From Multifurca ochricompacta (lineage: Eukaryota > Basidiomycota > Agaricomycetes > Russulales > Russulaceae), in the NCBI GenBank assembly GCA_022496185.1, contig WTXG01000151.1, positions 24,716 to 88,715 of the forward strand: a stretch of 64,000 nt of DNA, in the 5' to 3' direction. The notes under the pieces are model-generated. The model did no database searches. It was not told the DNA's origin and saw only the letters and a list, made by a program, of their open reading frames with translations. Shown one piece after another: positions 48,721 through 58,234 of this stretch. The translations under genes and the position numbers were made by a program. Each line of letters begins with the position of its first letter. The stretch's first letter is position 1.

Positions 48721-49934
48721 CCCATGTCGTCTTCTAAAATCCACGCCTCAGCTGCTATCGATGCGTTTCCCGTACTTACTCCTGTGCATCCTCCTTCTCA
48801 CCCACTTTCTCCTATTGACTACATGCGACCGCCCAAGTGGCCCAAGGGGACAGAATCATCGACATCGACGAAGATTTTAATTTGCCTGAACACCCCCATC
48901 CCAACGACTGATCGACGTAGACTTTGGTGATGAATCCCCCAAGTTCCCATTCTTCCCAAACGACCCCAATTCTCAGTTCTACTTCCCGCTTATGATCCCA
49001 TCATCCAAGAACGACAGCACTACAGAAGTGGCCAAGTATATTTATTACACCAATGAAGGTATGGATGTAGCGGGATGTCTAGAGAAGGGAGGACCTGTCT
49101 ATGGGGCCCCAGTCTATCTAGAGGAAAAACCGTCAACCGGCTACACTACGTCCTAGGCCCTGAACATCTACAGCATCTCTCGGCCCACGACCCCCTGCCT
49201 TCGCAATCAATGAAGTGCTTCGAGACCTACGGATGCCACGGCTGACTGCTGAAATCGCTCGGCTCCGCAAGTTCCAGGCGCTTCGAGATAACTTGGAGAT
49301 GCAGCGCCGTGATTATGAACAGCAAATGGTAAAGATCAACGAGGGTTTTCGACATAAAGCATCACCTGGCAAGCATTAGGACAAGACTGGAGCAAGGGGA
49401 GGCGTACCAGATTATCTCCGAACGGTACGCCGATATTTTTGCGCGACCACTTCCTCGTCACCGCCTCGACCTCGCACCTCGGCTTAATCCCCATTGTTTC
49501 GAAATGCCCCGCCTTCATGAAAACCCGATGGCAAGCTTTGCTGGCGCTGTAGCAGCAAGTACCATCTCAGTTGGTGCTGCCCCACAGCCAAGAAGCATGT
49601 CGGCATTGTCAAAGTACCTCACACTGGAGTCGCCAGTGTTGTTCCGACGACTTACGCAAGCTCCTACTGTCCAGAACCCCTCAGGTGGTGCGGCAAGTGT
49701 CTCTCCCACAACGCGGACATCGAGAAATCGACTGTCATGTTTACGACGGCTGCTTTCGCTGTGGGAGACGGGGGCCCTACGGTTTTCTACGAACACACGT
49801 TTGCCCCACTGATGAAGAAAAGGAGAACTACGATGCTGACCACTACGCCGTAGCCGACGACTATCTCTCCCTGGTTCAGGATGACGATGGTATGCCAATC
49901 TAGCTGGCTCTGCTAGGACTTAGAAGAGGGGTAA
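48721..49934 (+). other. 3' untranslated/extra region of the gypsy element
   Basis: Between the chromodomain and the 3' LTR lies 1.2 kb with short open frames (for example 49504-49812 and 49571-49903, Cys-rich in one frame: GCFRCGRRG). It may be a former extra reading frame; no domain could be assigned. Confidence 0.4.
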
Positions 49935-50518
49935 TGTTACGAACCCCGCTACGTCGTCTTACTTTCCTTTCCTCACGTGACACTTGTTGGCTCTATTTCC
50001 TCTTGTTGACTATGTTGGACCGCCTTTGTACTTGTTTGTTCCTTATCTTGACTCATGCTGTGCTTATCTATGACTCATACTTTACACAGGACACTTACTA
50101 TTTTCCCACCAGAATCGCGACTATACCGGATTCGTCTACATATATTCTCACCTGGCCCACATTGACTCCGTTCCCTACTTAGTTACATTATGACTTTGTT
50201 GATACATCGAGTACAGTACTCCGATTCAGACTCCGATCTCTATTACGTATATAAGGCCTGCCTAGATAGCCTGTATACCTTAGACTCGACTTCTTAATCG
50301 ACTTGGTGCATTACCTTCTGGGTGATTCCTAAGACCCGACTCTTGAATCGTCTCAGTGCTTTTGGCACTTCTCCACTCACCAGTACTAAGGGATTAGCTC
50401 CTTGGTATTGACTTCTCACCTGAACTTCGTGTACTTGAAAGACAGTATACACTTGACCTCGTAGTTTCGCTACGCGACTTATCACACGTCGTGACGAACG
50501 CCCGCACCAGGCGTTACA
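49935..50518 (+). repeat. 3' LTR of the gypsy element
   Basis: 584 bp, same ends as the 5' LTR. Ten single-base absences relative to the 5' LTR are packed into 49955-50105; the rest differs only by a few substitutions. Confidence 0.92.
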
Positions 50519-51105
50519 CTTATATACATTTCTCAGTGTAACGAGGTAAGCAATGAGTGTAAGCAAGAATCAGCAAGTATCAGTCAGCTGTATTGCTGAC
50601 TGAGCCTTATCTTTGTGATTCGTAAGCTGCTTTACTCTGCTGACTGATCATGCTCCACAGTGTGATGTCATAATGACGTCACTGTGGAGTAGATAACTGA
50701 TATGTAGTCTAGCCCTTAGGTCTGGAACACGTCTATCTACTGATACATGTGGTTCTGTGCTAAAATTGGCCATGGCCCAACCTGGGCCCTTATCTAGAGC
50801 TCCACTTACCTAGAACCTTCTAGGCTGGACTCCTCTTATCTTGATAACAGCTCCACTTGGTCTAGAACTGTCTAGACTGTGGGGCCTTGCCTATTGTGGT
50901 AAACACAATAGAGAATCGACTTGTTATTGTTGAGTGGCTCTTGTGCTGACTAAGCAGCATGTGACTATTACATGTGACTCGGTCACATGATCCATGTCAC
51001 GACTACATTCCCATGATCACGTGTTGAGACTGCTGGGTAATCTTCCCACAGTCATGTGATCTAAAAGGGAGAAAAGAAAAGGAAAAATAAAGTAGAGCCG
51101 TGACA

Positions 51106-54100
51106 TATGGCTCTGTAGGTAGCATGGCCACATATAATTTGTGGCTTGCCCTGGTGTCCTTCTGTCTTGATGAAGGACAGTCATTCAGGACCCAATTACA
51201 AAAGGTCCTGGATGCCAGGAGTACCCTTAGGGAGAATGGGATGGAGGTCAATGACCTCCAGATGAGCTTTATATTGTTAAAAGCTCTCCCAGATTCCTAC
51301 AGTGCCATTGCTGGCTCCATACTGGCCTCTGGCGATCCAGAGCACCTCTCCCCTCAGGACCTTGTGCAGAGGTTCCTGAATGAGGAAAGTCGCCTGGCGG
51401 GTCCCTCGGGAAGTGGTAGTGCAGTCCTGTCTAAGGCTGCACCTGTCAAATCAAACAAACCAAAAAATTTATCACCACTTCCTGCTGCTGCCCCTGGTTC
51501 ACAAGGGGTGGTCTGCTTCTATTGCCAAAAGCCTGGACACAAGTCCAATGCTTGCGCAAAGAAGAAGAAGGACCTGGAGAATGCCAAAAAGGGCAAGGCA
51601 GGGAACAAGAAGAGGGCTGAGGCCCAACATGTAAATACTATAGCCACTGTAGTTAATGGTAGTGGCAAAATAGAGGAGGTGCATGAAGCACCTTGCATTC
51701 GCCTTTATGTTCACACCTATAATCTGGATATGAATTCAGATTATTGGATGCTTGATAGTGGAGCAACAGCACATTTCAGTCCAAACCTTGAAGACTTTGA
51801 TACATATAAAGTCGACACCACCCATGAAGTATCATTAGGTGACAACTCCATAGTCAAAACAAGTGGAGTTGGAACCGTGGTCATCAAGACTGATCAAGGT
51901 TTTGACTTGGAACTGAGCAATGTGCTCCACATGCCTGGAGGACATAAAATACTCTCCACCAGTGCCCTAGTAGAAAAAGGGGCAACTGTGTTCTTTGATA
52001 ATAAGAAGGCAACAATTAAATATGGCGACAATATTATAGCGGAAGCATGGAAGTTTGGCAAATTGTATTGGGTACTAGGCAAACACGTCCTAAATAGTAT
52101 CCATACAACTGCATCTGCCTCACTAGAAATCTGGCATCAAAGAATGGGCCATATGTCAAAAGAGGCCCTGAAGAGATATGCTCCTGAGGCGGTTAAAGGC
52201 CTCAAAATTAATAATAGCCAAGTGGAAGACAAGCCATGTTATGGCTGTGAAATGGGCAAGTCCCATCGTCTTCCATTTCCCCCATCTTCAAAGCGCGCAT
52301 CAGCCCCCCTTGAGATCCTTCATAGTGATCTTGTAGGTCCCTTGCAGTGCAGTTCAATACAAGGGAATCTATACTTTGCCACCTTCTTGGACGACTTTAG
52401 CAGATACGCTTTAATCGTTCCAATGAAGTCTAAAGATCTGTTCACACCAGTTTTTAATAAACTGAAGACACTACTTGAAAACAAATTTAATCATAAAATC
52501 AAGTGTCTTCATACAGATCGTGGTGGTGAGTATGTGAACAAGGTGCTGAAGGCAATGCTTGAAGATTTTGGCATAGAGCATAAACTTACGATGCCGTATA
52601 GTCCACAACAGAATGGAAGGGCTGAGAGGTTCAATAGAACTATTATGGAAAAAGGCACAAGCATGCTGCACGATGCTGGCCTGTCTCTCGGTTTTTGGGA
52701 GTGTGCTGTTGAAACAGCATGTCATATATATAACAGAACTCCCATTCGTTCTAATAAGTGGAAAACTCTGCTTGAGCTTCTGGTTGGGAACAAACCAGAT
52801 GTCTCGTATTTCAAGGTCTTTGGTTGCAAAGCCTTTTATCATGTTCCAGAGGGCAAGCGGTGTAAATTAGATCCCAAAGCAAGGGAAGCCGTCTTTGTCA
52901 GGTATGAGCCCACTTCCAAGGGCTATACACTTTGGGATAGTCGTACCCAGTCTCTCATCTCTTCACGAGATGTTACATTTGATGAGAGATCCTTCCCATC
53001 CCGCTCTGATAAGGACAACAGAGCAGATAAATCCATAGAGCAACCTACTGAAGGTGGCTCATTTACTTTACCTGGTGGCAATGTCCAGCCACCACCAACA
53101 GCAGCTACGCATGTTCCTGAGGTCCCTCAGCATGAGGAGCACCTGGAAGAGGAACAGGAGGACATCGTACCTCCTCAATTAGCACCACAGCCTACCACAC
53201 CCACACGTAATGTAGACACCACACACCCTCAGACTATATATCAGACCCCTCCATCTCAAATCATGGAACCATCCTCCCCTCCCAAAAGAACCAAAGCAAT
53301 CAGAAAATCACAAAGGATTGCAGACAGAATTCCTCAACCTAATTTTCAGAGGACAAGTCCATGCTCTGAACGACGAGATAGGGCAATCCAAGAAGATTTA
53401 GACTTGGATACTGCATGTCCCAATCGCAATCGTCATCTGAATCCTCGCTTCTACAACGAGGATAATGCAGAGTTTGTGCAAGGTTCTTCCAGACTTGGTC
53501 AGATGGATCTACTTAATGCTGCAGGATCGCCTTATAGGGATCCTCTTACATTTAAAGAAGCAATGGAGTCTGATAATGCCAGTGATTGGCTTGAGGCATG
53601 TCAATATGAAATTGATGCCTTAGAAAAACTTAAAGTGTGGCACCTTGAAGACCTTCCTGAAGGTAGAAAGGCTGTAAAGTCCAAATGGGTCTTTAAATTG
53701 AAAGCAGATGGATGCTTTTGTGCTAGGCTTGTAGCAAAAGGGTTCACCCAAATAGAGGGGGTGGACTTCGATGAAACATTCTCCCCAGTTGCCAGGTTTG
53801 AGTCTCTTAGACTGTTATTAGCATTGGCCATGCTTGAGGATTGGGAAATCCACCAGATGGATGTCAAATCGGCATTCCTACATGGCGATCTGGATGAGGA
53901 GATATATATGGAGCAACCTGTTGGTTTCGTCGTTGCTGGACAAGAGTCCAAAGTTTGTAGGCTACAGAAGGCTCTGTATGGCCTCAAACAAGCTTCCCAA
54001 GCATGGAACTTGCAATTCCATGCAGTTCTCAATGAACTGAGCTTTACTTGGACGTACTCTGATGCAGGAGTATATGTGTATCATCACCAAGAGGGGGATG

Positions 54101-55083
54101 GTTCACTTTTCATCATTTTATATGTTGATGACATCACTATACTTGGGTCCTCCACTAAGAAGATTCAATGGCTGAAGGACTCTCTATCTAGCCGATATGA
54201 GATGACTGATCTTGGCGAAATCCAGTCCTACCTTGGAGTTAACATCACCAGGGACCGTCCTAACAAGACACTGGATATTGACCAGACAGCCTATGTGTCC
54301 TCAATAGTTGAGAGGTTTGGAATGGGGGATTCCAACCCAGTATATACTCCTCTACCCTCTGGCGTGGATGTTCATTTGGTCAAGTTTGAAGACCAAGCAT
54401 CTACCTCTGATATCAAGAGGTATCAGCAGTTAATGGGGTCTCTGCTTTGGGTGCAGATTGGAAGCAGACCTGACATTAGTTTTGCTGTTGCACGCCTTAG
54501 CCAATTTGCTTCCAACCCTTCCCAGCAGCACATGCGACTAGCAAAGTATGTCTTAGCTTATCTAAATGCTACAAAGGACTACAAGTTGCGCTATTCTGGA
54601 GGGAATGGTGAAGTTGGCCTTCATGGCTTTGCGGACTCCTCATGGGGAGATCAAGAGGACTGCCACTCCACCTCAGGCTATGTCTTTTTCCTTGCTAATG
54701 GAGCCATCAGTTGGTGCTCCAGGAAACAAAAGACAGTAGTGCAGTCCACCACAGAAGCTGAGTATATGAGCCTAGCAGAGGCTTCAAATCAGGCTGCGTG
54801 GTACAGGACATTCATGCAGGAGTTGGGATATGAAGTTAGTTCACCCATACAACTGCATTGTGACAATAAGGGTGCAGTAGATCTTGCATTAAACCCTGTC
54901 ACAGGAAGGCAATCAAAGCACATACCAATAAAGTACCATGCCATTAGGGAGTATGTAGAATCACACCAGATAGACTTGGTGAGAACTCCCACTGGAGAGA
55001 TGCTAGCAGATGGCCTTACAAAGTCTCTGCCTAGATCATCTTTTGATCACATGGTAACTGGATTTGGACTAGTGCTGGAATGA
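51106..55083 (+). CDS. Copia element A gag-pol polyprotein (3' part of gag, protease, integrase, RT, RNase H), open
   Basis: Uninterrupted frame of about 1325 codons that resumes gag after element B (YGSVGSMATYNLWLALVSF). Zinc knuckle CFYCQKPGHKSNAC near 51510. Protease DSGATAHFSP near 51755. Pre-integrase HQRMGHMSKEAL, then CYGCEMGKS. Integrase acidic residues lie in LHSDLVGP, LHTDRGGEY and the NGRAERFNRT block. Reverse transcriptase (SKWVFKLKADG, HQMDVKSAFLHG, ILYVDDITILG near 54120) and RNase H (GFADSSWGDQED, STTEAEYMSLAEA) complete it. Domain order and motifs look intact, so the enzyme part could still function if supplied with gag; the split start prevents its own expression. Confidence 0.95.
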   Translation, partial: YGSVGSMATYNLWLALVSFCLDEGQSFRTQLQKVLDARSTLRENGMEVNDLQMSFILLKALPDSYSAIAGSILASGDPEHLSPQDLVQRFLNEESRLAGPSGSGSAVLSKAAPVKSNKPKNLSPLPAAAPGSQGVVCFYCQKPGHKSNACAKKKKDLENAKKGKAGNKKRAEAQHVNTIATVVNGSGKIEEVHEAPCIRLYVHTYNLDMNSDYWMLDSGATAHFSPNLEDFDTYKVDTTHEVSLGDNSIVKTSGVGTVVIKTDQGFDLELSNVLHMPGGHKILSTSALVEKGATVFFDNKKATIKYGDNIIAEAWKFGKLYWVLGKHVLNSIHTTASASLEIWHQRMGHMSKEALKRYAPEAVKGLKINNSQVEDKPCYGCEMGKSHRLPFPPSSKRASAPLEILHSDLVGPLQCSSIQGNLYFATFLDDFSRYALIVPMKSKDLFTPVFNKLKTLLENKFNHKIKCLHTDRGGEYVNKVLKAMLEDFGIEHKLTMPYSPQQNGRAERFNRTIMEKGTSMLHDAGLSLGFWECAVETACHIYNRTPIRSNKWKTLLELLVGNKPDVSYFKVFGCKAFYHVPEGKRCKLDPKAREAVFVRYEPTSKGYTLWDSRTQSLISSRDVTFDERSFPSRSDKDNRADKSIEQPTEGGSFTLPGGNVQPPPTAATHVPEVPQHEEHLEEEQEDIVPPQLAPQPTTPTRNVDTTHPQTIYQTPPSQIMEPSSPPKRTKAIRKSQRIADRIPQPNFQRTSPCSERRDRAIQEDLDLDTACPNRNRHLNPRFYNEDNAEFVQGSSRLGQMDLLNAAGSPYRDPLTFKEAMESDNASDWLEACQYEIDALEKLKVWHLEDLPEGRKAVKSKWVFKLKADGCFCARLVAKGFTQIEGVDFDETFSPVARFESLRLLLALAMLEDWEIHQMDVKSAFLHGDLDEEIYMEQPVGFVVAGQESKVCRLQKALYGLKQASQAWNLQFHAVLNELSFTWTYSDAGVYVYHHQEGDGSLFIILYVDDITILGSSTKKIQWLKDSLSSRYEMTDLGEIQSYLGVNITRDRPNKTLDIDQTAYVSSIVERFGMGDSNPVYTPLPSGVDVHLVKFEDQASTSDIKRYQQLMGSLLWVQIGSRPDISFAVARLSQFASNPSQQHMRLAKYVLAYLNATKDYKLRYSGGNGEVGLHGFADSSWGDQEDCHSTSGYVFFLANGAISWCSRKQKTVVQSTTEAEYMSLAEASNQAAWYRTFMQELGYEVSSPIQLHCDNKGAVDLALNPVTGRQSKHIPIKYHAIREYVESHQIDLVRTPTGEMLADGLTKSLPRSSFDHMVTGFGLVLE

Positions 55084-55326
55084 ATGAGCTGGAATCTGGA
55101 AACTTTGTACACCAGTTTCACTTTCCCACCATGCTACATGAGCACGTTCTCGACCTTGAGAGTGACGCAAGAGGTGTGTAGACTTGCATAAGCAAATCTA
55201 CAACTCGTATGCAAAACTCACAAAGAGTTAGAGAAGTTGGATCTCTGGCTGGCGATATGTTCGTTCAATTGTGAACAGCAGTGTGCTCATTCAACTCATT
55301 TCCACCTAATGATTGATGCCTTCACC

Positions 55327-55335
55327 ATGGAGGGA
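55327..55335 (+). other. Polypurine tract of copia element A
   Basis: ATGGAGGGA immediately before the 3' LTR. The same word (TCCCTCCAT on plus) borders the minus-strand LTRs at 56856, 60586 and 61712, showing that those are 3' LTRs. Confidence 0.75.
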
Positions 55336-56353
55336 TGTTGACACAGGACGTGTCTGGAGATGCTTCAGGCATCTAAGGTTCACTTCAGCTGTAGATTAGA
55401 TTAAGATTTCGGAGTATCGGACTTTTTATGTTATCTTTATTACATTTCTTTCTCACCTTACTCAGCTGATTAGTGATGGACTTAGTAATGCGCAGTAAGC
55501 ATGTGATATCTCTTTAGCCAATAGCCTTTATCCCTCTCTGTTTATTGTCCAGCACTTGTGGACTTATTCCCAGTGCGCACAGACCATTTTCCCTGGCCCC
55601 CATGGGTATATAAGGGTGTCTGTTTTGTCTCTTTCACTTCAGAGTTTCTTCAACCTCTGAAGTGTAAGTCCTTACTATACTTTCTACTTTCCTTTGACTA
55701 ATGTCTCTTGTAGATACTTGTTGTTGACACGGGACATGTCTGGAGATGCTTCAGGCATCTAAGTTTCGCTTCAGCTGTAGATTAGATTAGATTAGATTCC
55801 GGAGTATCGGACTTTTTATGTTATCTTTATTACACTTCTTTCCCTTCTTACTCAGCTGATTAGTGATGGACTTAGTAATGCGCAGTAAGCATGTGATATC
55901 TCATTAGCCAATGGCCTTTATCCCTCTTTGTTTATTGTCCGGCACTTGTGGACTTATTCCCAGTGCGCACAGACCATTTTCCCTGGCCCCCATGGGTATA
56001 TAAGGGTGTCTGTTTCGTGTCTTTCACTTCAGAGTTTCTTCAACCTCTGAAGTGTAAGTCTTACTATACTTTCTACTTTCCTTTGACTAACATCTCTTGT
56101 AGATACTTGTCTTTCTAGGTCAGTAGTATAGTTAACAGAGTTTCTTCAACCTCTGAAGTATACTTGTCTTTCTAGCCTAACCCGCTACTAACCACAGTTA
56201 GTATAACCAGCAGCATAATTGTTTGACACTTGTCTTTCTAGGTCAGTAGTATAGTTAATAGAGAGTTTCTTCAACCTCTGAAGTATACTTGTCTTTCTAG
56301 CCTAAACCGCTACTAACCACAGTCAGTATAACCAGCAGCATGATTGTTTGACA
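55336..56353 (+). repeat. 3' LTR of copia element A, split by a solo LTR
   Basis: The two pieces, 55336-55721 and 56234-56353, together match the 5' LTR with few substitutions. Its own intron-like segment is 55664-55713. The split lies in exon 2 of the leader structure. Confidence 0.92.
55722..56228 (+). mobile_element. Solo LTR of the same copia family inside the 3' LTR
   Basis: 507 bp, TGTTGACAC to TTTGACA, flanked by CTTGT at 55717-55721 and 56229-56233. It carries the same hairpin-intron (56054-56102)-spliced copy structure. Confidence 0.92.
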
Positions 56354-56360
56354 TGCACTG

Positions 56361-56855
56361 TGTGAAACAGGCAAGGTGCACAGCATACTGACTGTAAAGG
56401 TTAGCAAGTTAGGCTAGAAACAAGTTATACTTCAGAGACAAAGAAAACTCTATATTACTATACTACACACCTAGAAACAAGTTATCTACAAGAGACAGTT
56501 AGTTATAGGTAAGGTAGTAAGTAGAGAGAGTGGGACTTACACTTCAGAGACAAAGAAAACTCTGAAGTGTAAGAGACAAAACAGACACCCTTATATACAA
56601 TCCAAGGGATGGTCTGTGCACTGGGAATAAGTCCACAAGTGCTGGACAAAGTCCAAACAATAAACATGAGGGAGAAAAGCCATTGGCTATTACAGAAATC
56701 ACATGTTACATGGTGCATCAGTCAGCTACTGCGGAATGTGAGAAAGAAAGTAATAATGATAATGTAAAAAGTCCAAAACTCCAGTATCTAATCTGATCTA
56801 CAAAGTAGCTAATCTAATCACCTGAAGCATCACTGAACATCTTCTGTGTTCAACA
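56361..56855 (-). repeat. Copia subfamily B LTR (3' LTR, minus strand)
   Basis: 495 bp from TGTTGAACACAG (minus-strand start) to its end at 56361, next to a purine tract on its upstream side. Contains the leader structure: hairpin 56541-56568, intron 56486-56540, exon 2 at 56471-56485, and a 38-nt intron-less copy at 56414-56451 that is identical to the predicted spliced product. Confidence 0.85.
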
Positions 56856-57115
56856 TCCCTCCATGCTGAAGGCATCTGGTCATGGATGGGAAATGAATTG
56901 GATGAGCACACTGCCATCACAATTGAATGAGCATATTGCCAGCCAGAGATCCAACTTCTCTAACTCTCAAGTGCAGTTTGTAAGTTTTGCATACAAGTTG
57001 TATATTCGCTTATGCAAACTCACACCACTTGCATCACTCTCAAGGTCAAGAATATACTCATATGGCATGGTGGGAAAGTGAGACTGGTATACAAAGTTTC
57101 CAGATTCCAGCTCTT

Positions 57116-57605
57116 TCATTCCAGCATAAGTCCAAGTCCATTGACCATGGTTTCAAACAATGCTCTTGGTAGAGACTTAGTGAAGCCATCTGCCAGCATT
57201 TCACCTGTGGGGGTACGCACTAACTCAATTATGTGCAATTCAATGTACCCCCTAATGGCATGGTACTTGATAGGTATATGCTTTGACCGCCTTCCTGTGA
57301 CTGGGTTTAATGCCAAATCTATGGCACCCTTATTGTCACAATGGAGTAGAATAGGGGAGGATACCTCGTACCCTAATTCCTCCATAAAAGTCCTATACCA
57401 CGCCACCTGATTTGCAGCCTCAGAGAGGCTCATATACTCGGCTTCAGTGGTGGACTGTGCTACTGTTTTCTGCTTTCTGGAACACCATGAAATGGCACCA
57501 TTTGCCAGGAAAAACACGTAGCCTGAGGTGGAGCAGCAGTCCTCTTGATCTCCCCATGAGGAATCTGCAAAGCCATGAAGGCCACTCTCCCCATTCCCTC
57601 CAGAG
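57116..57605 (-). pseudogene. Copia subfamily B pol fragment (RNase H and C-terminus)
   Basis: Reads SGGNGESGLHGFADSSWGDQ through STTEAEYMSLSEA and HIPIKYHAIRGYIE to a natural stop. The upstream part is cut off at 57605 by a plus-strand LTR of the same subfamily, so the junction is a rearrangement rather than a simple insertion (no matching target duplication). Confidence 0.85.
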
Positions 57606-57995
57606 TGTTGAACACAGAAGATGTTCGGTGATGCTTCAGGCATCAGGTGATTAGATTAGCTACTTTGTAGATCAGATTAGATACCGGAGTTTCGGACTTT
57701 TTACATTATCATTATTACTTTCTTTCTCACATTCCGCAGTAGCTGACTGATGCACCATGTAACATGTGATTTCTGTAATAGCCAATGGCTTTTCTCCCTC
57801 ATGTTTATTGTTTGGACTTTGTCCAGCACTTGTGGACTTATTCCCAGTGCACAGACCATCCCTTGGATTGTATATAAGGGTGTCTGTTTTGTCTCTTACA
57901 CTTCAGAGTTTTCTTTGTCTCTGAAGTATAACTTGTTTCTAGCCTAACTTGCTAACCTTTACAGTCAGTATGCTGTGCACCTTGCCTGTTTCACA
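57606..57995 (+). repeat. Copia subfamily B LTR lacking the intron tract (390 bp)
   Basis: Starts TGTTGAACACAG and ends TGTTTCACA like the 495-bp LTR. It has a single hairpin followed directly by exon 2 and the downstream part: the intron, the first exon 2 and the linker are absent as one precise block of about 105 bp. Either recombination between the two tract copies or reverse transcription of a spliced leader would give this. Confidence 0.8.
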
Positions 57996-58234
57996 TATAT
58001 AAGGGTGTCTGTTTTGTCTCTTTCACTTCAGAGTTCTTCTAACCTCTGAAGTGTAAGTTCCCTTTACTATACTCTTCTTTTTACCTTTAACTAACCGTCT
58101 TATGTAGACTACTTGTTTTCTAGGCCAGTAGTATAGTTGTAATAGAGTTCTTCTAACCTCTGAAGTACTACTTGTTTTCTAGCCTAACACACTACTAACC
58201 ACAGTCAGTATAACCAGCAGCATGATTGTTTGAC
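57996..58234 (+). repeat. Copia subfamily C LTR, 3' part
   Basis: Begins at its TATA box (TATATAAGGG) directly behind the subfamily B LTR. It contains hairpin 58025-58052, intron 58053-58107 (GTAAGT ... AACTAAC ... TGTAG) and the intron-less second copy, and ends TTTGACA before a PBS at 58235. Confidence 0.8.

Larger units (their letters stand above)
43063..50518 (+). mobile_element. Ty3/gypsy retrotransposon with chromodomain (chromovirus-like)
   Basis: Complete LTR-to-LTR element with the 5-bp duplication CTTAT at 43058-43062 and 50519-50523. Order: gag, zinc knuckle, protease, reverse transcriptase, RNase H, integrase, chromodomain, the gypsy order. All coding regions are broken by frame changes and the protease lacks its catalytic Asp, so it is inactive as read. 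Confidence 0.93.
42735..51105 (-). mobile_element. Solo LTR (element B, about 910 bp) split by a gypsy element
   Basis: Flanked by the exact 5-bp duplication TATGG (42730-42734 and 51106-51110) inside copia gag. Plus-strand ends are TGTAACGGG and GCCGTGACA. Without the gypsy insertion it is about 910 bp. On the minus strand a TATATAAG box spans the gypsy insertion point, so the LTR faces left. It includes an imperfect hairpin around 50652-50690 (CTCCACAGTG/CACTGTGGAG), several CATGTGAC words near 50950-51000, and a 22-bp direct repeat (42911-42932 and 43009-43030). No internal coding region of its own was found. Confidence 0.8.
40944..56353 (+). mobile_element. Ty1/copia retrotransposon (element A), interrupted by nested insertions
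   Basis: Bounded by LTRs starting TGTTGACAC and ending TTTGACA, with the 5-bp duplication TGCAC at 40939-40943 and 56354-56358. Removing the nested insertions (42735-51105 plus one TATGG, and 55722-56228 plus one CTTGT) leaves about 6.5 kb, normal for copia. The order is LTR, half-tRNA-type PBS, leader, gag, protease, integrase, reverse transcriptase, RNase H, purine tract, LTR, which is the copia order. The two LTRs differ by only a few substitutions, so it inserted fairly recently. Confidence 0.93.

Noticed and set aside
42735..51105. Element B as a full retrotransposon with its own genes
   Set aside because: All coding sequence between its ends belongs to the gypsy element bounded by its own duplication; what remains is about 910 bp with one TATA box, as for a solo LTR.
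56361..57995. One complete element with inverted LTRs
   Set aside because: No target duplication joins the outer ends, and only a pol stub lies between; a rearrangement is the simpler reading.
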